From NCBI RefSeq assembly GCF_005925325.1, contig NZ_SRMP01000003.1, positions 62,001-126,000 of the forward strand: DNA of 64,000 nt. The letters are read 5' to 3'. Numbering within the stretch: position 1 is the first letter of the stretch; the number at the start of each line of letters is the position of its first letter. This document shows positions 1 to 9,739 of this stretch, piece after piece. The DNA is from Pedobacter helvus (GTDB taxonomy: Bacteria; Bacteroidota; Bacteroidia; Sphingobacteriales; Sphingobacteriaceae). The position numbers were made by a program, and so were the translations under genes. A model generated the notes under the pieces. That model was not told the origin of the DNA. It saw only the letters and a list, made by a program, of their open reading frames with translations, and did no database searches.

Positions 1-314
1 AACTTAGCACCTTCTGCTTGAGCTTGACTTTTAGCTTCGTTAACAATACCATCTTTTAAAGCTTTTGCCTCTTTCAAGATCTGATCACGTTCTTCACGAG
101 CTTGTTTCATCAAATCCTCATTTTGAGCACTTAAACGAGCCATTTCTTGTCTAGCTAATTCAGCTTTGTTTAAAGCCTCATCAATGCTTTGCTCACGATC
201 GTGGATACCTTTCATGATTGGTTTCCAAGCAAACTTGCCCAATAAAAACACCAATACTAAGAAAGAAATAGTATTCCAAGCTAATAAACCAATTTCAGGA
301 ATTAATAAATCCAT
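1..314 (-). CDS. atpF: F-type ATP synthase subunit b, 3' end cut off by window edge
   Basis: Subunit b is the peripheral stalk that joins membrane subunit a to the F1 head. About 104 N-terminal residues are present, starting from an ATG at 314. A single membrane helix (about residues 8-27, LLAWNTISFLVLVFLLGKF) is followed by a long charged helix rich in Glu, Lys, Ala and Gln (from about residue 36), the usual b-subunit design. The coding end lies left of base 1. It sits downstream of atpE on the same strand with a 92-base gap, the standard a-c-b order. Confidence 0.95.
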   Translation of the reverse strand, partial: MDLLIPEIGLLAWNTISFLVLVFLLGKFAWKPIMKGIHDREQSIDEALNKAELARQEMARLSAQNEDLMKQAREERDQILKEAKALKDGIVNEAKSQAQAEGAK

Positions 315-406
315 TGTATATATTTAAATTCTTTAATGTTAAACGTTTTAAATAAGCACCTTAACGGCAACCCCGAGAAGGTGCTTATCTTCAAATTTTT
401 CTTTGA

Positions 407-622
<216 letters not shown>

Positions 623-654
623 TTATTTATTATTGTTTAACAATTATGTTCTAA

Positions 655-1833
655 TTAATGATGCTCTTCTACCGCCATACCAATAAATAGGGCAGAAAGA
701 ATAGTGAATATAAACGCTTGAATAAATGCTACCAAGAACTCGATTAAACCAATGAACACTGCAAAGAAAATTGAAGCAGGCGCAACAGCATATGAGTTAA
801 AGATAAAGATCAAGCATAGTAGTGACATTACCAAGATGTGACCCGCCGTAATGTTTGCGAACAAACGAATAGCTAGAGCGATAGGCTTAGTAAACATACC
901 GAAAATCTCTACAGGGATCATCAATGGTTTTAACCACCAAGGCACTGGAGGGTTTAAAATATGTCCCCAGTAATATTTATTTGCTTTAAAAGTTGTAATT
1001 AAGAAAGTAGCAGCTGCCAAAACCACAGTTAAAGCAATGTTACCAGTTACGTTAGCACCTCCCGGAAAGAAAGGAACCAAACCCAACATATTGTTTAACC
1101 AGATAAAGAAAAACACAGACAATAAATAAGGCATGAAAGCCGCATATTTATGACCTAAGTTTGGTCTGGCAATATCATCACGCACAAACAAGATTATCGG
1201 CTCTAAGAAAGACTGAACGCCTTTTGGCGCCTTACCAACTCTCTTTTTGTAACCAGCAGCAACCGTTGTAAATACAATTACCAAAATGATAATCGACAAC
1301 AACATACTAAATACGTTTTTAGTAACAGAGAAATCTAAAGGGCGAGCATTAGTCACCGTCTCTTCACCTTTTTCGTTAGTTACATGAGAAACATATGAAC
1401 CATGAGCATCTGCTGTTGCATTTGCATAATAGATTTTATTGTGAGCAATAGCAAAACGCTGACCACTTTTCTCTACCACAACCTCACCAGCATCATCAAA
1501 TTGAAAAGCCGACGAGCTGAAGGTAACCAAACCATTATCAGTCCAAAGAATAACCGGCAAATGAAGTGTTACTCCATGATCTCCATGACCCCAAAGGGTA
1601 AAGAAGTGACTATCGCTAATGTGATGAAAAATAAATGAAGTAATATCAAATCCTTTTTCCTCTTTTGCATGCTCTTCGCCATGTGCTACCGGAGCACTAG
1701 CTTCGTGACCATGAGCCGCCACGCTGTCTGTTTGCGCAAAAGCAGTAGTGTTAAATCCTAAAAACGCAGAAAAAAGCGCAAAAACAACAATTAGCCTTCT
1801 AACTTTTGACACAAAAACTCGGTTATAATCCAT
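655..1833 (-). CDS. atpB: F-type ATP synthase subunit a with long N-terminal extension
   Basis: Stator subunit that forms the proton half-channels against the c ring. The conserved helix carrying the essential Arg is visible (IALAIRLFANITAGH, Arg323). Membrane helices fill about residues 170-388. At 392 residues it is about 120 longer than the roughly 270 of E. coli subunit a. The extra part is N-terminal: a likely signal peptide (residues 1-34, ending AFAQ), a His/Glu/Ala-rich stretch (about 35-65) and a soluble segment up to about 165. Long N-terminal forms occur in Bacteroidota. The soluble part has no motif I recognise. Confidence 0.95.
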   Translation of the reverse strand: MDYNRVFVSKVRRLIVVFALFSAFLGFNTTAFAQTDSVAAHGHEASAPVAHGEEHAKEEKGFDITSFIFHHISDSHFFTLWGHGDHGVTLHLPVILWTDNGLVTFSSSAFQFDDAGEVVVEKSGQRFAIAHNKIYYANATADAHGSYVSHVTNEKGEETVTNARPLDFSVTKNVFSMLLSIIILVIVFTTVAAGYKKRVGKAPKGVQSFLEPIILFVRDDIARPNLGHKYAAFMPYLLSVFFFIWLNNMLGLVPFFPGGANVTGNIALTVVLAAATFLITTFKANKYYWGHILNPPVPWWLKPLMIPVEIFGMFTKPIALAIRLFANITAGHILVMSLLCLIFIFNSYAVAPASIFFAVFIGLIEFLVAFIQAFIFTILSALFIGMAVEEHH

Positions 1834-1850
1834 TTACTCGCAGATTTTTA

Positions 1851-2249
1851 CTATTTATTTTGGTGGCGCAAGTTACGTAACAAACCTAATATTTCAAAGA
1901 GGGTAAACAATAAATATAAAGAAAAAAAATTGAGGGCGAATGCCATATCCCCTTTCGTCTGTTTTAAGCTGTAAATCAGCACAAAAGACATTGCAAACAA
2001 CATCTTGACGATTACAGCTCCCAAAATTGCAAAAACCCCAATCTCTGGTTTTTTCTGGATACCGAAATAAGCCAATAAGTATGCTATGAATGTCAATCCG
2101 CCTAAAAAGCCAAAGATCAACCAAAACTGATCGGTAATTGCTTGCGGAAAAAAATACTTCAGCAACATGGCCACGCCAGCAAGCAAAGCGCTGTAGATTA
2201 AATAAGCTGGGATAAATTTTCTTAAAACCAAAATGTTTATTTTACGCAA
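1851..2249 (-). CDS. AtpI-like four-helix membrane protein
   Basis: 132-residue protein with four predicted membrane helices (about residues 12-34, 42-64, 72-93 and 101-122) and a basic C-terminus. Its place between the AtpZ-like gene and atpB, 17 bases before atpB, fits the AtpI/UncI role of helping c-ring assembly. Sequence alone does not identify the family firmly. The reading frame has no ATG until residue 28, which would remove the first helix, so the TTG at 2249 (MRKINILVLRKF) is the likely start; a TTG six codons in is an alternative. Confidence 0.75.
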   Translation of the reverse strand: MRKINILVLRKFIPAYLIYSALLAGVAMLLKYFFPQAITDQFWLIFGFLGGLTFIAYLLAYFGIQKKPEIGVFAILGAVIVKMLFAMSFVLIYSLKQTKGDMAFALNFFSLYLLFTLFEILGLLRNLRHQNK

Positions 2250-2277
2250 AGGTAATCAATGCCTAGCAATCCGCTAA

Positions 2278-2493
2278 TTATCTATCTTTATTTAAAGACC
2301 TAATTACCTGATAAAGCGAAGCCGCTACACCAACAATGCCTAATAATGCTGTGTAAAGAAAATTCTCTATGCCTTGATGTTCATCAATTTTATAACCCAC
2401 AAATGCGAAAACACCAATGGTAGCCAGCATTTGAAATGCGATAGCACTATATTTAATGTAATTAGGCGTAGGTTTATTTTTCGGGTCAATCAT
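2278..2493 (-). CDS. AtpZ/AtpI-family small membrane protein
   Basis: 71-residue protein with two membrane helices (about 16-36 and 44-64) and charged ends, the form of the AtpZ family placed first in many F-type ATPase operons. AtpZ/AtpI proteins assist c-ring assembly or Mg2+ supply. The first helix has the pattern SAIAFQMLATIGVFAFVGY followed by KIDEH, as in AtpZ proteins. ATG start at 2493. It is the first gene of the minus-strand ATP synthase operon and is divergent from the porW-like gene. Confidence 0.8.
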   Translation of the reverse strand: MIDPKNKPTPNYIKYSAIAFQMLATIGVFAFVGYKIDEHQGIENFLYTALLGIVGVAASLYQVIRSLNKDR

Positions 2494-2552
2494 TATACCT
2501 AATAGTTTTAGTAAATTGCAATCAATTATTAAGAATATATTAGCGAATAAAA

Positions 2553-2560
2553 TAATTTTG
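2553..2560 (+). promoter_or_regulatory. Bacteroidota -7 promoter box for the porW-like operon
   Basis: TAATTTTG matches the Bacteroidota primary sigma -7 consensus TAnnTTTG exactly and lies 38 bases before the TTG start at 2599. No clear TTG -33 element is seen upstream. It lies in the 105-base divergent gap with the ATP synthase operon; no equally good box was seen for the minus strand. Confidence 0.45.
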
Positions 2561-2598
2561 CAGATATCTTGTTATAGTATAAATAATTTCAAAATTCA

Positions 2599-5559
2599 TT
2601 GAACACCTACAGAAAACATCTCATTAGCGCCATCTTATGCAGCCTGTTGCTCGCATTAATTTTGGGCTGCTCTTCCCAAAAAGATACCGTTGTAAACAGG
2701 AAACTACAAAATCTGTCTGCAAGATATAACCTTATTTATAATTCTAATGTTTTGTTAGATGAATATCTAGAAGGCGTAAACCAAAGTAGAAAAGATAATT
2801 TCGACAATTTTTTGCCGCTTTACCACGCTCCCGCCATGGCAGATGTTACCAATGCAGGAACAAAAGTGAAAGAACTTGATGAGGTAGATCAAAAAGCAAG
2901 AACCATCATTGCGGAGAAAAACATTAGTAATTATATAGATGATGCATACATCCTTTTAGGCAAAACTAATTTTTACCAAGGAAAATATTACAATGCCCGA
3001 TCATATTTCGATTATGTAGCTAGTGCTTACCAAAAAAACCACGATGTTTATTTAAATGCTTTAAACTGGAAAGCCCGTAGCTTTATAGAGTTAGATGATT
3101 TAGAAAGAGCAGAAAGCGTACTAGATACTGTAATCATAGAACTCGATTCGGTTAAAAGACACAAAGCGGAACCTTTGGCAACCTTAGCCCAAATCAATAT
3201 TTTAAAGGAAAATGACCCACAGGCCATTGACTATTTAGAAAAAGCCCTGAAGGCTGGTGCAACATCTTTAAACAAAATAAGATGGACTTACACTTTAGCA
3301 CAGCTTTACGAAAGTGAAAAACAATATGATAAAAGTTTGGCTGCTTATCGTAAAGTAGAAAAGAGTAACGCCGCTTTCGATATGTACTTTAATGCTAAAT
3401 TGAGCAGGATTAGGGTAACTGAGCAGTTGAGTGGAAACACTTTCGACAGGAAGTTAGCGCTTAGCAAAATGCTTAAAGACGATAAGAATGAAGATTTCAA
3501 AGATCAGATCTACTATGAAATTGCTGAGGATTATTACGCAGGAAATGATTACGATAAAGCAGAAGAATACTATAATCTATCAATAAAGAATAGCACAACA
3601 AACAATGTGCAGAAGGCTTTATCATATCTAAAAATTGCTGATTTAAATTTTAAGCATTATAGCGATTACGTTACCGCGAAACTTTACTATGATAGTACTG
3701 CACTTACGCTGCCCAAAACACATCCGCTATATGAAGCGATAGCAAATAAAGCACAGAATTTAGCTTATTTACAGCAACGGTATGAAACAATTAACCTACA
3801 AGATACGCTGCAAAAGATTGCTGCGCTACCAGCAGCAGACAGACCCGTTGCTTTAAATAACTATTTCACATCTTTAGAACCTCAAACAGCATCAAGTAAT
3901 AACGCCGGTAATCAGCAAACAACAACAGGAAGAGCTAATGTAAACTACACTTCGCAAACTGGAAGTACTTTTTATTTTGCAAACGCAAATGCTGTTAGCA
4001 GAGGTTTTAATGAATTTAAGAAGCGTTGGGGAAACAGAAAGCTAGCTCCAAATTGGCGTCAAAGCGTAAAATCTTCGCAAAACCAAACAGAAACTTTAGC
4101 CGCCACAACAGATAACAACCTTGCTGCGATGCCGCAAAATCCGGATACACCAGCCACTACAGTACCAAAATCTACCAGTCAGTCTAATGCATACCTAGAT
4201 TCAATTCCGCTTACTCCAGTACAGTTAGAAGCTTCGAACCAAAAGATTATCAACGCTTACTTAGAAATGGGTAGTTTTTATCAGCAGGTTTTAAATGATA
4301 AACCCGAAGCCATAAAAACTTATGAAACTTTATTAAAGAGATTTCCGAATAATGGCAAGCTAGACATGATTTATTATAGTTTGTACTTAGCGCATTTAGG
4401 TACAAATAATGCAAAAGCTAACGAATATAAAAACTTAGTATTGAGTAAATTCCCAAATTCGGTTTTTGCCAAAACTATCTTAGATCCTAATTTTTCATTA
4501 AAACAAAGTCAACTAGAAGCAACCTTAAATAAGGAATACGAAATCGCTTTTAATAAACTGCAAGAAAGAGATTTTAAAACGGTAATTGCAAATACAACCA
4601 GTATTAGTCAACGCTTTCCTGGCAATGCCATGGAACCGCAATACGATTATCTTAAAGCCATAGCTATTGGACGGACAGAAAATGTAGATTATCTAATTGC
4701 TGCGTTTAAGGACATATCCGAAAGACATCAACGAGATTCATTGATTAAGCCATTGGTAGATCAGCATTTGTTATACATCAATGCACACTTAGCAGAGTTT
4801 AAGAAGAGAAAAATTGCATTGCCTAGCTATGACCCGAATGAAATTCCGTTTGCAGAGAACAAAACTGGCATAAGATTGAATGAACCAATTATTGCGAACA
4901 TCCTAGATCCAACAGGAAAGAAAAAATTTGTACAACCAGCGCCACCACTAGTTAAAGAGCCTATTGCGGAGAAACCGATAGAAAAACCTATAGCTGAGAA
5001 AAAACCAGAAGAGAAACCTTTGGTTAAAGAAATTAAAAAGGATACAGTAATAGCAAAACTACCCGTTGTAGAACCTAAAAAAGATTCGGTTGTTGTTCCA
5101 CAAATCGTTAAAAAAGATACCATTGCCAACGTAATTGTAAGCCAAGCGGTAGATACGATAAAACCAGTGGTTACCCCCGAGCCTGCAAAAGAGACTTTGT
5201 TTAACCCTGCCTCTTCTAACAACTACTATTACATCGTCGCGATAAATGATGTAAGCTTAAACGTAAGTACGTCGCGTTTCGGTATCGGTCAATTTAATAG
5301 AGCTAGTTATTCTGGCAACAACCTTCGTCATCAGTTAAAAGAGTTAGAGCAAGATCAATTGATTATAGTGGGCGATTTTAGTAGCATAGCAGATGTACAA
5401 CAATATCAACAGCAGATAAAATCACAATTAGGTAGAATTATCAAAATACCTGCCGCTAATTATACTACTTTTGCAATAAGCAAAGAAAACCTTGATAAAA
5501 TCACTAATCGTGATACTTTAGAAAGGTATATTAGATATATCAACAACAATGAATTATAG
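2599..5559 (+). CDS. porW: PorW/SprE-like TPR lipoprotein of type IX secretion
   Basis: Probable periplasmic lipoprotein of the type IX secretion system. A lipoprotein signal ends in the lipobox LALILGC (Cys24). TPR-like helical repeats start with the motif NLSARYNLIYNSNVLLDEY, typical of PorW/SprE, and run to about residue 730. A Lys/Pro/Glu/Val-rich linker covers about 770-870. The last 110 residues form a compact SPOR-like domain (YYYIVAINDVSLN onward). The start is TTG at 2599: an in-frame stop lies four codons upstream and the next Met would remove the lipobox. The end overlaps the next gene by 11 bases. The remaining doubt is the exact family name. Confidence 0.82.
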   Translation: MNTYRKHLISAILCSLLLALILGCSSQKDTVVNRKLQNLSARYNLIYNSNVLLDEYLEGVNQSRKDNFDNFLPLYHAPAMADVTNAGTKVKELDEVDQKARTIIAEKNISNYIDDAYILLGKTNFYQGKYYNARSYFDYVASAYQKNHDVYLNALNWKARSFIELDDLERAESVLDTVIIELDSVKRHKAEPLATLAQINILKENDPQAIDYLEKALKAGATSLNKIRWTYTLAQLYESEKQYDKSLAAYRKVEKSNAAFDMYFNAKLSRIRVTEQLSGNTFDRKLALSKMLKDDKNEDFKDQIYYEIAEDYYAGNDYDKAEEYYNLSIKNSTTNNVQKALSYLKIADLNFKHYSDYVTAKLYYDSTALTLPKTHPLYEAIANKAQNLAYLQQRYETINLQDTLQKIAALPAADRPVALNNYFTSLEPQTASSNNAGNQQTTTGRANVNYTSQTGSTFYFANANAVSRGFNEFKKRWGNRKLAPNWRQSVKSSQNQTETLAATTDNNLAAMPQNPDTPATTVPKSTSQSNAYLDSIPLTPVQLEASNQKIINAYLEMGSFYQQVLNDKPEAIKTYETLLKRFPNNGKLDMIYYSLYLAHLGTNNAKANEYKNLVLSKFPNSVFAKTILDPNFSLKQSQLEATLNKEYEIAFNKLQERDFKTVIANTTSISQRFPGNAMEPQYDYLKAIAIGRTENVDYLIAAFKDISERHQRDSLIKPLVDQHLLYINAHLAEFKKRKIALPSYDPNEIPFAENKTGIRLNEPIIANILDPTGKKKFVQPAPPLVKEPIAEKPIEKPIAEKKPEEKPLVKEIKKDTVIAKLPVVEPKKDSVVVPQIVKKDTIANVIVSQAVDTIKPVVTPEPAKETLFNPASSNNYYYIVAINDVSLNVSTSRFGIGQFNRASYSGNNLRHQLKELEQDQLIIVGDFSSIADVQQYQQQIKSQLGRIIKIPAANYTTFAISKENLDKITNRDTLERYIRYINNNEL

Positions 5560-7798
5560 AAGTAGAAACAACAATTCACTATCTCCAGAGTTAATTAGAA
5601 AATACAACTGGCGCATTTGGAAGGTACTTATTGCAGGTATCATCGCTTTCGCCATATTCATTGTGATGATCAGTTTTGGTGTTTTTGGTGAAATCCCATC
5701 ATTTATATCTATTGAGCACCCAAAAAGCAACGAAGCAACTGAGGTAATTTCTGAGGAAGGCAAAGTATTAGGCACCTATTTCGTTAAAAACAGATCGAAT
5801 GTTAACTACAGCGATATATCTCCCAACGTAATTAATGCGCTTATTGCTACAGAGGATATCCGTTTCCGCTCTCACTCGGGCATAGATTTTAGACGTACCT
5901 TCACTATTTTTCTTTATGCCATCGTGGGTAAAAAGCAAGGCGGAAGTACCATCACGCAACAGTTGGCGCTAAATCTTTTCTCTGAAGAAGGAAGAGCAAA
6001 AAACTTTTTAAAACGTATCATCCAGAAGTTTCAGGAGTGGGTTATTGCCATTAAATTGGAGCGTAACTATACCAAAGAAGAAATCATCACCATGTATTTA
6101 AACACTGTTGATTTTGGTAACAATGCTTACGGAATTAAATCTGCTGCAAGGGTCTATTTCAACACTACACCAGATAAATTAACTGTGCCACAAGCTGCTG
6201 TATTGATCGGTTTACAGAAAGGTATAACCCGTTATTCGCCAACTAAAAACCCTGAGCGTTCTTTAGACAGAAGAAATACCGTGATGGCTTTGATGGTAAA
6301 GGAGGGTTATATTACAGAAGATCAGTTTGCGGGCGAAAGAGAAAAGCCTTTGAACTTACGTTTTAATGCTGCTACAAATAACGATGGTATTGCTCCTTAT
6401 TTTAGAGCAGTGTTGAAAACAGAGGTGAAGAAAATCTTAGAAGAACGTTCTATCAATAAAGCTGATGGTACGCCTTATGATTTAGATAGAGATGGGCTAA
6501 AGATCTATTCTACGATCAATTACCAAATGCAGGTTTATGCCGAGGAAGCACAGAAAGAGTACATGAAAACCCTACAGGCGCAATTTACCAAAAGCTGGAA
6601 AGGTAGAAACCCATTCAGAGGTATGGAAAAACTGATTGATCAAGGCGTTAAAAGATCTGACAGGTATAAAGCTTTAAAAGCTGAAGGTAAATCTGATGAG
6701 GAGATTACAGCCGACTTTAACACCCCTTCGAGATTAACTATTTTCACTTGGAAAGGGAATATCGATACCTTGATGAAACCTATCGACTCAGTTAAATATT
6801 ATAAGCTACTATTGCGCAATGCGATGATGGCAATGGATCCGAAAACGGGAGATATCAAAGCCTGGGTGGGCGGTATCAACTTCGAACATTTTAAATACGA
6901 TCAGGTGAAAATGGGTAAAAGACAAGTAGGTTCAACTGCAAAACCTTTTACTTATGCTGTTGCCATAGAAAATGGCTACTCGCCATGCTACGAGGTGCTT
7001 AATGAGCCTGTAACCATTTCTACGCCTGGTAGCCCAGATTGGACGCCTAGAAACTCTGGCACACCGCTTCCTGGAAAAATCACTCTACAAAAAGGATTGG
7101 CTTACTCTCAAAACTATATTGTTGCCTACTTAATGAAGCAAGTTGGCCCAACGGCAGTTATGAACGAGATCAAGAAAATGGGGATCACCAGCGATGTACC
7201 GGCCGTACCATCTATCAGTTTAGGTACTTTTGATGCTTCTATTTACGATATGGTTGGTGCCTACGGTGTGTTTGCCAACAAAGGTGCTTGGACACAACCA
7301 AACTTCATTACCAAAATAGAAGATAAAAATGGGGTTGTGCTTTACGAAAGTAAGCCTATCATTAAAGTAGCTATGAATGAAGAAGTTGCTTATGTAATGA
7401 CCCGCATGTTACGTGGCGTAATAACCGGCGGTACAGGTTCTCGCTTAAGTTATAAATACAAAGTTAACGGACCTATTGGTGGTAAAACTGGTACGACTCA
7501 AAATAACTCTGATGGTTGGTTTATGGCCATCACTCCAGATTTAGTTGCTGGTGTTTGGACGGGTTGCGAAGATCGTGCTTTCCACTTTACTAGTACCAGA
7601 GATGGTGAAGGCGCTAACTCCGCCTTACCAATCTACGCAGGTTTTATGAAGCGAGTATATGCCAATCCGAATTTGAAGATGAGTAAAAACGATTTCACAC
7701 CTCCGAATAGCGGCGTAAATATCATTTACGATTGTAATCAATACCAGCAACAGGAGCAAGACACCACCTCGGAGCTGGATAAGAAATTAGGATTTTAA
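5549..7798 (+). CDS. Class A penicillin-binding protein (PBP1A-type)
   Basis: Bifunctional peptidoglycan synthase anchored by one N-terminal helix (about residues 25-48). The glycosyltransferase (GT51) domain shows the catalytic motif EDIRFRSHSG (about 102-111), GGSTITQQLALNLF (from about 131) and the helix MYLNTVDFGNNAYGIKSAA. The transpeptidase domain carries STAKPF (active Ser462), SQN (520-522) and KTGT (Lys646). All key residues are present and 749 residues is normal. Its ATG lies inside the end of the porW-like gene, which suggests coupled translation. A hairpin terminator follows at 7819. Confidence 0.96.
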   Translation: MNYRSRNNNSLSPELIRKYNWRIWKVLIAGIIAFAIFIVMISFGVFGEIPSFISIEHPKSNEATEVISEEGKVLGTYFVKNRSNVNYSDISPNVINALIATEDIRFRSHSGIDFRRTFTIFLYAIVGKKQGGSTITQQLALNLFSEEGRAKNFLKRIIQKFQEWVIAIKLERNYTKEEIITMYLNTVDFGNNAYGIKSAARVYFNTTPDKLTVPQAAVLIGLQKGITRYSPTKNPERSLDRRNTVMALMVKEGYITEDQFAGEREKPLNLRFNAATNNDGIAPYFRAVLKTEVKKILEERSINKADGTPYDLDRDGLKIYSTINYQMQVYAEEAQKEYMKTLQAQFTKSWKGRNPFRGMEKLIDQGVKRSDRYKALKAEGKSDEEITADFNTPSRLTIFTWKGNIDTLMKPIDSVKYYKLLLRNAMMAMDPKTGDIKAWVGGINFEHFKYDQVKMGKRQVGSTAKPFTYAVAIENGYSPCYEVLNEPVTISTPGSPDWTPRNSGTPLPGKITLQKGLAYSQNYIVAYLMKQVGPTAVMNEIKKMGITSDVPAVPSISLGTFDASIYDMVGAYGVFANKGAWTQPNFITKIEDKNGVVLYESKPIIKVAMNEEVAYVMTRMLRGVITGGTGSRLSYKYKVNGPIGGKTGTTQNNSDGWFMAITPDLVAGVWTGCEDRAFHFTSTRDGEGANSALPIYAGFMKRVYANPNLKMSKNDFTPPNSGVNIIYDCNQYQQQEQDTTSELDKKLGF

Positions 7799-7818
7799 AT
7801 TCATCACCAAAAGTATAA

Positions 7819-7853
7819 TAGACCTCGTAGATTTCGAAAACCTACGAGGTCTA
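7819..7853 (+). terminator. Perfect 12-bp hairpin terminator after the PBP gene
   Basis: TAGACCTCGTAG (7819-7830) pairs perfectly with CTACGAGGTCTA (7842-7853) around an 11-base loop, followed by ATTTTTT. It sits between two plus-strand genes, so it probably ends the porW-PBP transcript. The stem and TTTCGAAA-containing loop resemble the hairpin at 34928-34960, so it may also be a copy of a dispersed palindrome. Confidence 0.8.
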
Positions 7854-7864
7854 ATTTTTTAGTG

Positions 7865-7872
7865 TAAATTTG
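7865..7872 (+). promoter_or_regulatory. Bacteroidota -7 promoter box for uvrC
   Basis: TAAATTTG fits TAnnTTTG exactly and ends 7 bases before the uvrC ATG at 7880, just after the upstream terminator. Transcription would begin at or within a few bases of the start codon, giving a very short or absent leader. Confidence 0.45.
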
Positions 7873-7879
7873 TAATCTG

Positions 7880-9694
7880 ATGAGCAGTTTCGATTATAAA
7901 AAGGCGTTAAAAGACATTCCACATAGACCAGGGGTTTACCAATATTTTGATGTGGATGACAAGCTTATTTATATTGGCAAGGCTAAGGACTTGAGAAATC
8001 GTGTTAGCTCTTACTTTGTACAAGACAAGCAACTCAATGGAAAAACACGAGTTTTAGTTTCGAAAATTAGGCGCATCCAATTTACTATTGTGGATACCGA
8101 GATAGATGCTTGGTTACTGGAGAACAGCTTGATCAAAAAACATCAGCCTCGCTACAATATCATGCTTAAAGATGACAAGACCTATCCTTGGATTGTTATT
8201 AAGAAAGAGCCATTTCCACGAGTTTTCTCTACCAGAAGAATGATCAAAGATGGCTCTACTTATTTAGGCCCCTACGCCTCTGTAGGTATGATGCATACCA
8301 TTTTAGACCTCATCAAAGAAACTTACACTTTACGGACTTGCAACTTGGCTTTAACGCAAGAAAACATCAATGCAAATAAGTTTAAAGTATGTTTAGAATA
8401 TCAAATTGGCAACTGTAAAGGCCCTTGCCAAAACTACCAATCTAAGGAAGACTACGAACATAACATTGCCGAAATTAAAGACATTTTAAACGGTAAAATT
8501 GGCAACGTAATTAAAGAAGTAAAGCAGGTAGTTAAAACTGCTGCCGAAGAGCTAAATTTTGAGTTGGCGCATGAATATCAGAAGAAACTGAGTATACTCG
8601 AGAAATACCAAAGTAAATCTACCGTAGTAAGCAGTGCCATTACCAATATCGATGTGGTAAGTATTGCTAGCGACGAGCGTTATGCCTTTGTAAATTACCT
8701 GAAAGTGATGAACGGTGCGATTATTCAAACGCAAACCATAGAAATTAAAAAGCGTTTAGATGAAAGCGATGAAGAGTTGCTTTCTATCGCCATCGCTGAG
8801 TTTAGAAGTAGGTTTAAAAGTACTTCTAGAGAAATTGTGGTTCCATTTGAAATTCCTTTGGAGGATACCAATTTGAAACTTACTGTACCGAAATTAGGTG
8901 AGAAAAAAGCATTGTTAGAACTTTCTCAAAAGAATGTGCTCTTCTTTAAAAAGGAGAAGCTAAATCAGTACGAGAAGTTAAATCCGGAGCTAAAAACCGA
9001 TCGGGTTTTAACACAGATGAAAAATGATTTGAGGTTAACGCAACTGCCCTATCATATCGAATGTTTTGATAACTCGAACTTTCAGGGCAAGTATCCTGTT
9101 TCGGCAATTGTGGTTTTTAAAGACGCCAAACCTAGCAAAAAGGACTACCGTCATTTCAACGTGAAAACTGTGGAAGGTCCGAACGATTTTGCTACGATGC
9201 AGGAAGCTGTTTACAGGCGATATAAACGAATGCTAGAAGAAAATCAGAGCTTGCCCCAATTGATCATTATTGATGGTGGAAAGGGTCAATTATCGTCGGC
9301 AGTGAGCAGTTTAAAGAAATTAGGTATAGATAAGAAGGTAACGGTTATCGGTATTGCGAAGAGGTTAGAAGAACTTTATTACCCGAATGACAGTTTCCCG
9401 CTTTACCTTGACAAGAAATCTGAAACGCTTAAAATCATTCAGCATTTACGAGATGAAGCCCACCGGTTTGGTATTACCTTCCACCGTAAAAAACGCGACC
9501 AAGGTACATTAAAAACAGAGCTAGAAGAAATAGAAGGCATTGGGAAGAGCACGGCAGATAAACTGCTTACTCATTTCAAATCTGTAAAGAAAATTAAAGA
9601 AGCCAGTGCAGAAGAATTAGCGAAGCTGCTTAATAAAAAGCAAATGGTTACGCTGCAGAATTATTTTAATGGCACAGAAACCCCAAACTCCTAA
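7880..9694 (+). CDS. uvrC: Excinuclease ABC subunit C
   Basis: Dual-incision nuclease of nucleotide excision repair, acting with UvrA and UvrB. Domains in order: the GIY-YIG nuclease (GVYQYF to IYIGKAKDLRNR, about residues 18-42) for the 3' cut; a Cys-rich segment (CLEYQIGNCKGPC, about 172-184); the UVR helix pair that binds UvrB (about 205-240); the RNase H-like nuclease (ECFDNSNFQG, IIIDGGKGQL) for the 5' cut; and tandem helix-hairpin-helix motifs (IEGIGKSTADKLL). 604 residues is normal. It has its own promoter box and a hairpin terminator downstream, so it is probably monocistronic. Confidence 0.98.
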   Translation: MSSFDYKKALKDIPHRPGVYQYFDVDDKLIYIGKAKDLRNRVSSYFVQDKQLNGKTRVLVSKIRRIQFTIVDTEIDAWLLENSLIKKHQPRYNIMLKDDKTYPWIVIKKEPFPRVFSTRRMIKDGSTYLGPYASVGMMHTILDLIKETYTLRTCNLALTQENINANKFKVCLEYQIGNCKGPCQNYQSKEDYEHNIAEIKDILNGKIGNVIKEVKQVVKTAAEELNFELAHEYQKKLSILEKYQSKSTVVSSAITNIDVVSIASDERYAFVNYLKVMNGAIIQTQTIEIKKRLDESDEELLSIAIAEFRSRFKSTSREIVVPFEIPLEDTNLKLTVPKLGEKKALLELSQKNVLFFKKEKLNQYEKLNPELKTDRVLTQMKNDLRLTQLPYHIECFDNSNFQGKYPVSAIVVFKDAKPSKKDYRHFNVKTVEGPNDFATMQEAVYRRYKRMLEENQSLPQLIIIDGGKGQLSSAVSSLKKLGIDKKVTVIGIAKRLEELYYPNDSFPLYLDKKSETLKIIQHLRDEAHRFGITFHRKKRDQGTLKTELEEIEGIGKSTADKLLTHFKSVKKIKEASAEELAKLLNKKQMVTLQNYFNGTETPNS

Positions 9695-9739
9695 AGGGCT
9701 TTGCCTCATATGCAATAAAAATCAATTTCTAATAAAATA

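Noticed and set aside
4827..5222. 131-residue minus-strand open frame inside the porW-like gene
   Set aside because: Antisense shadow of the Lys/Pro/Glu-rich linker; the Ser/Gly/Phe-rich product is a composition effect.
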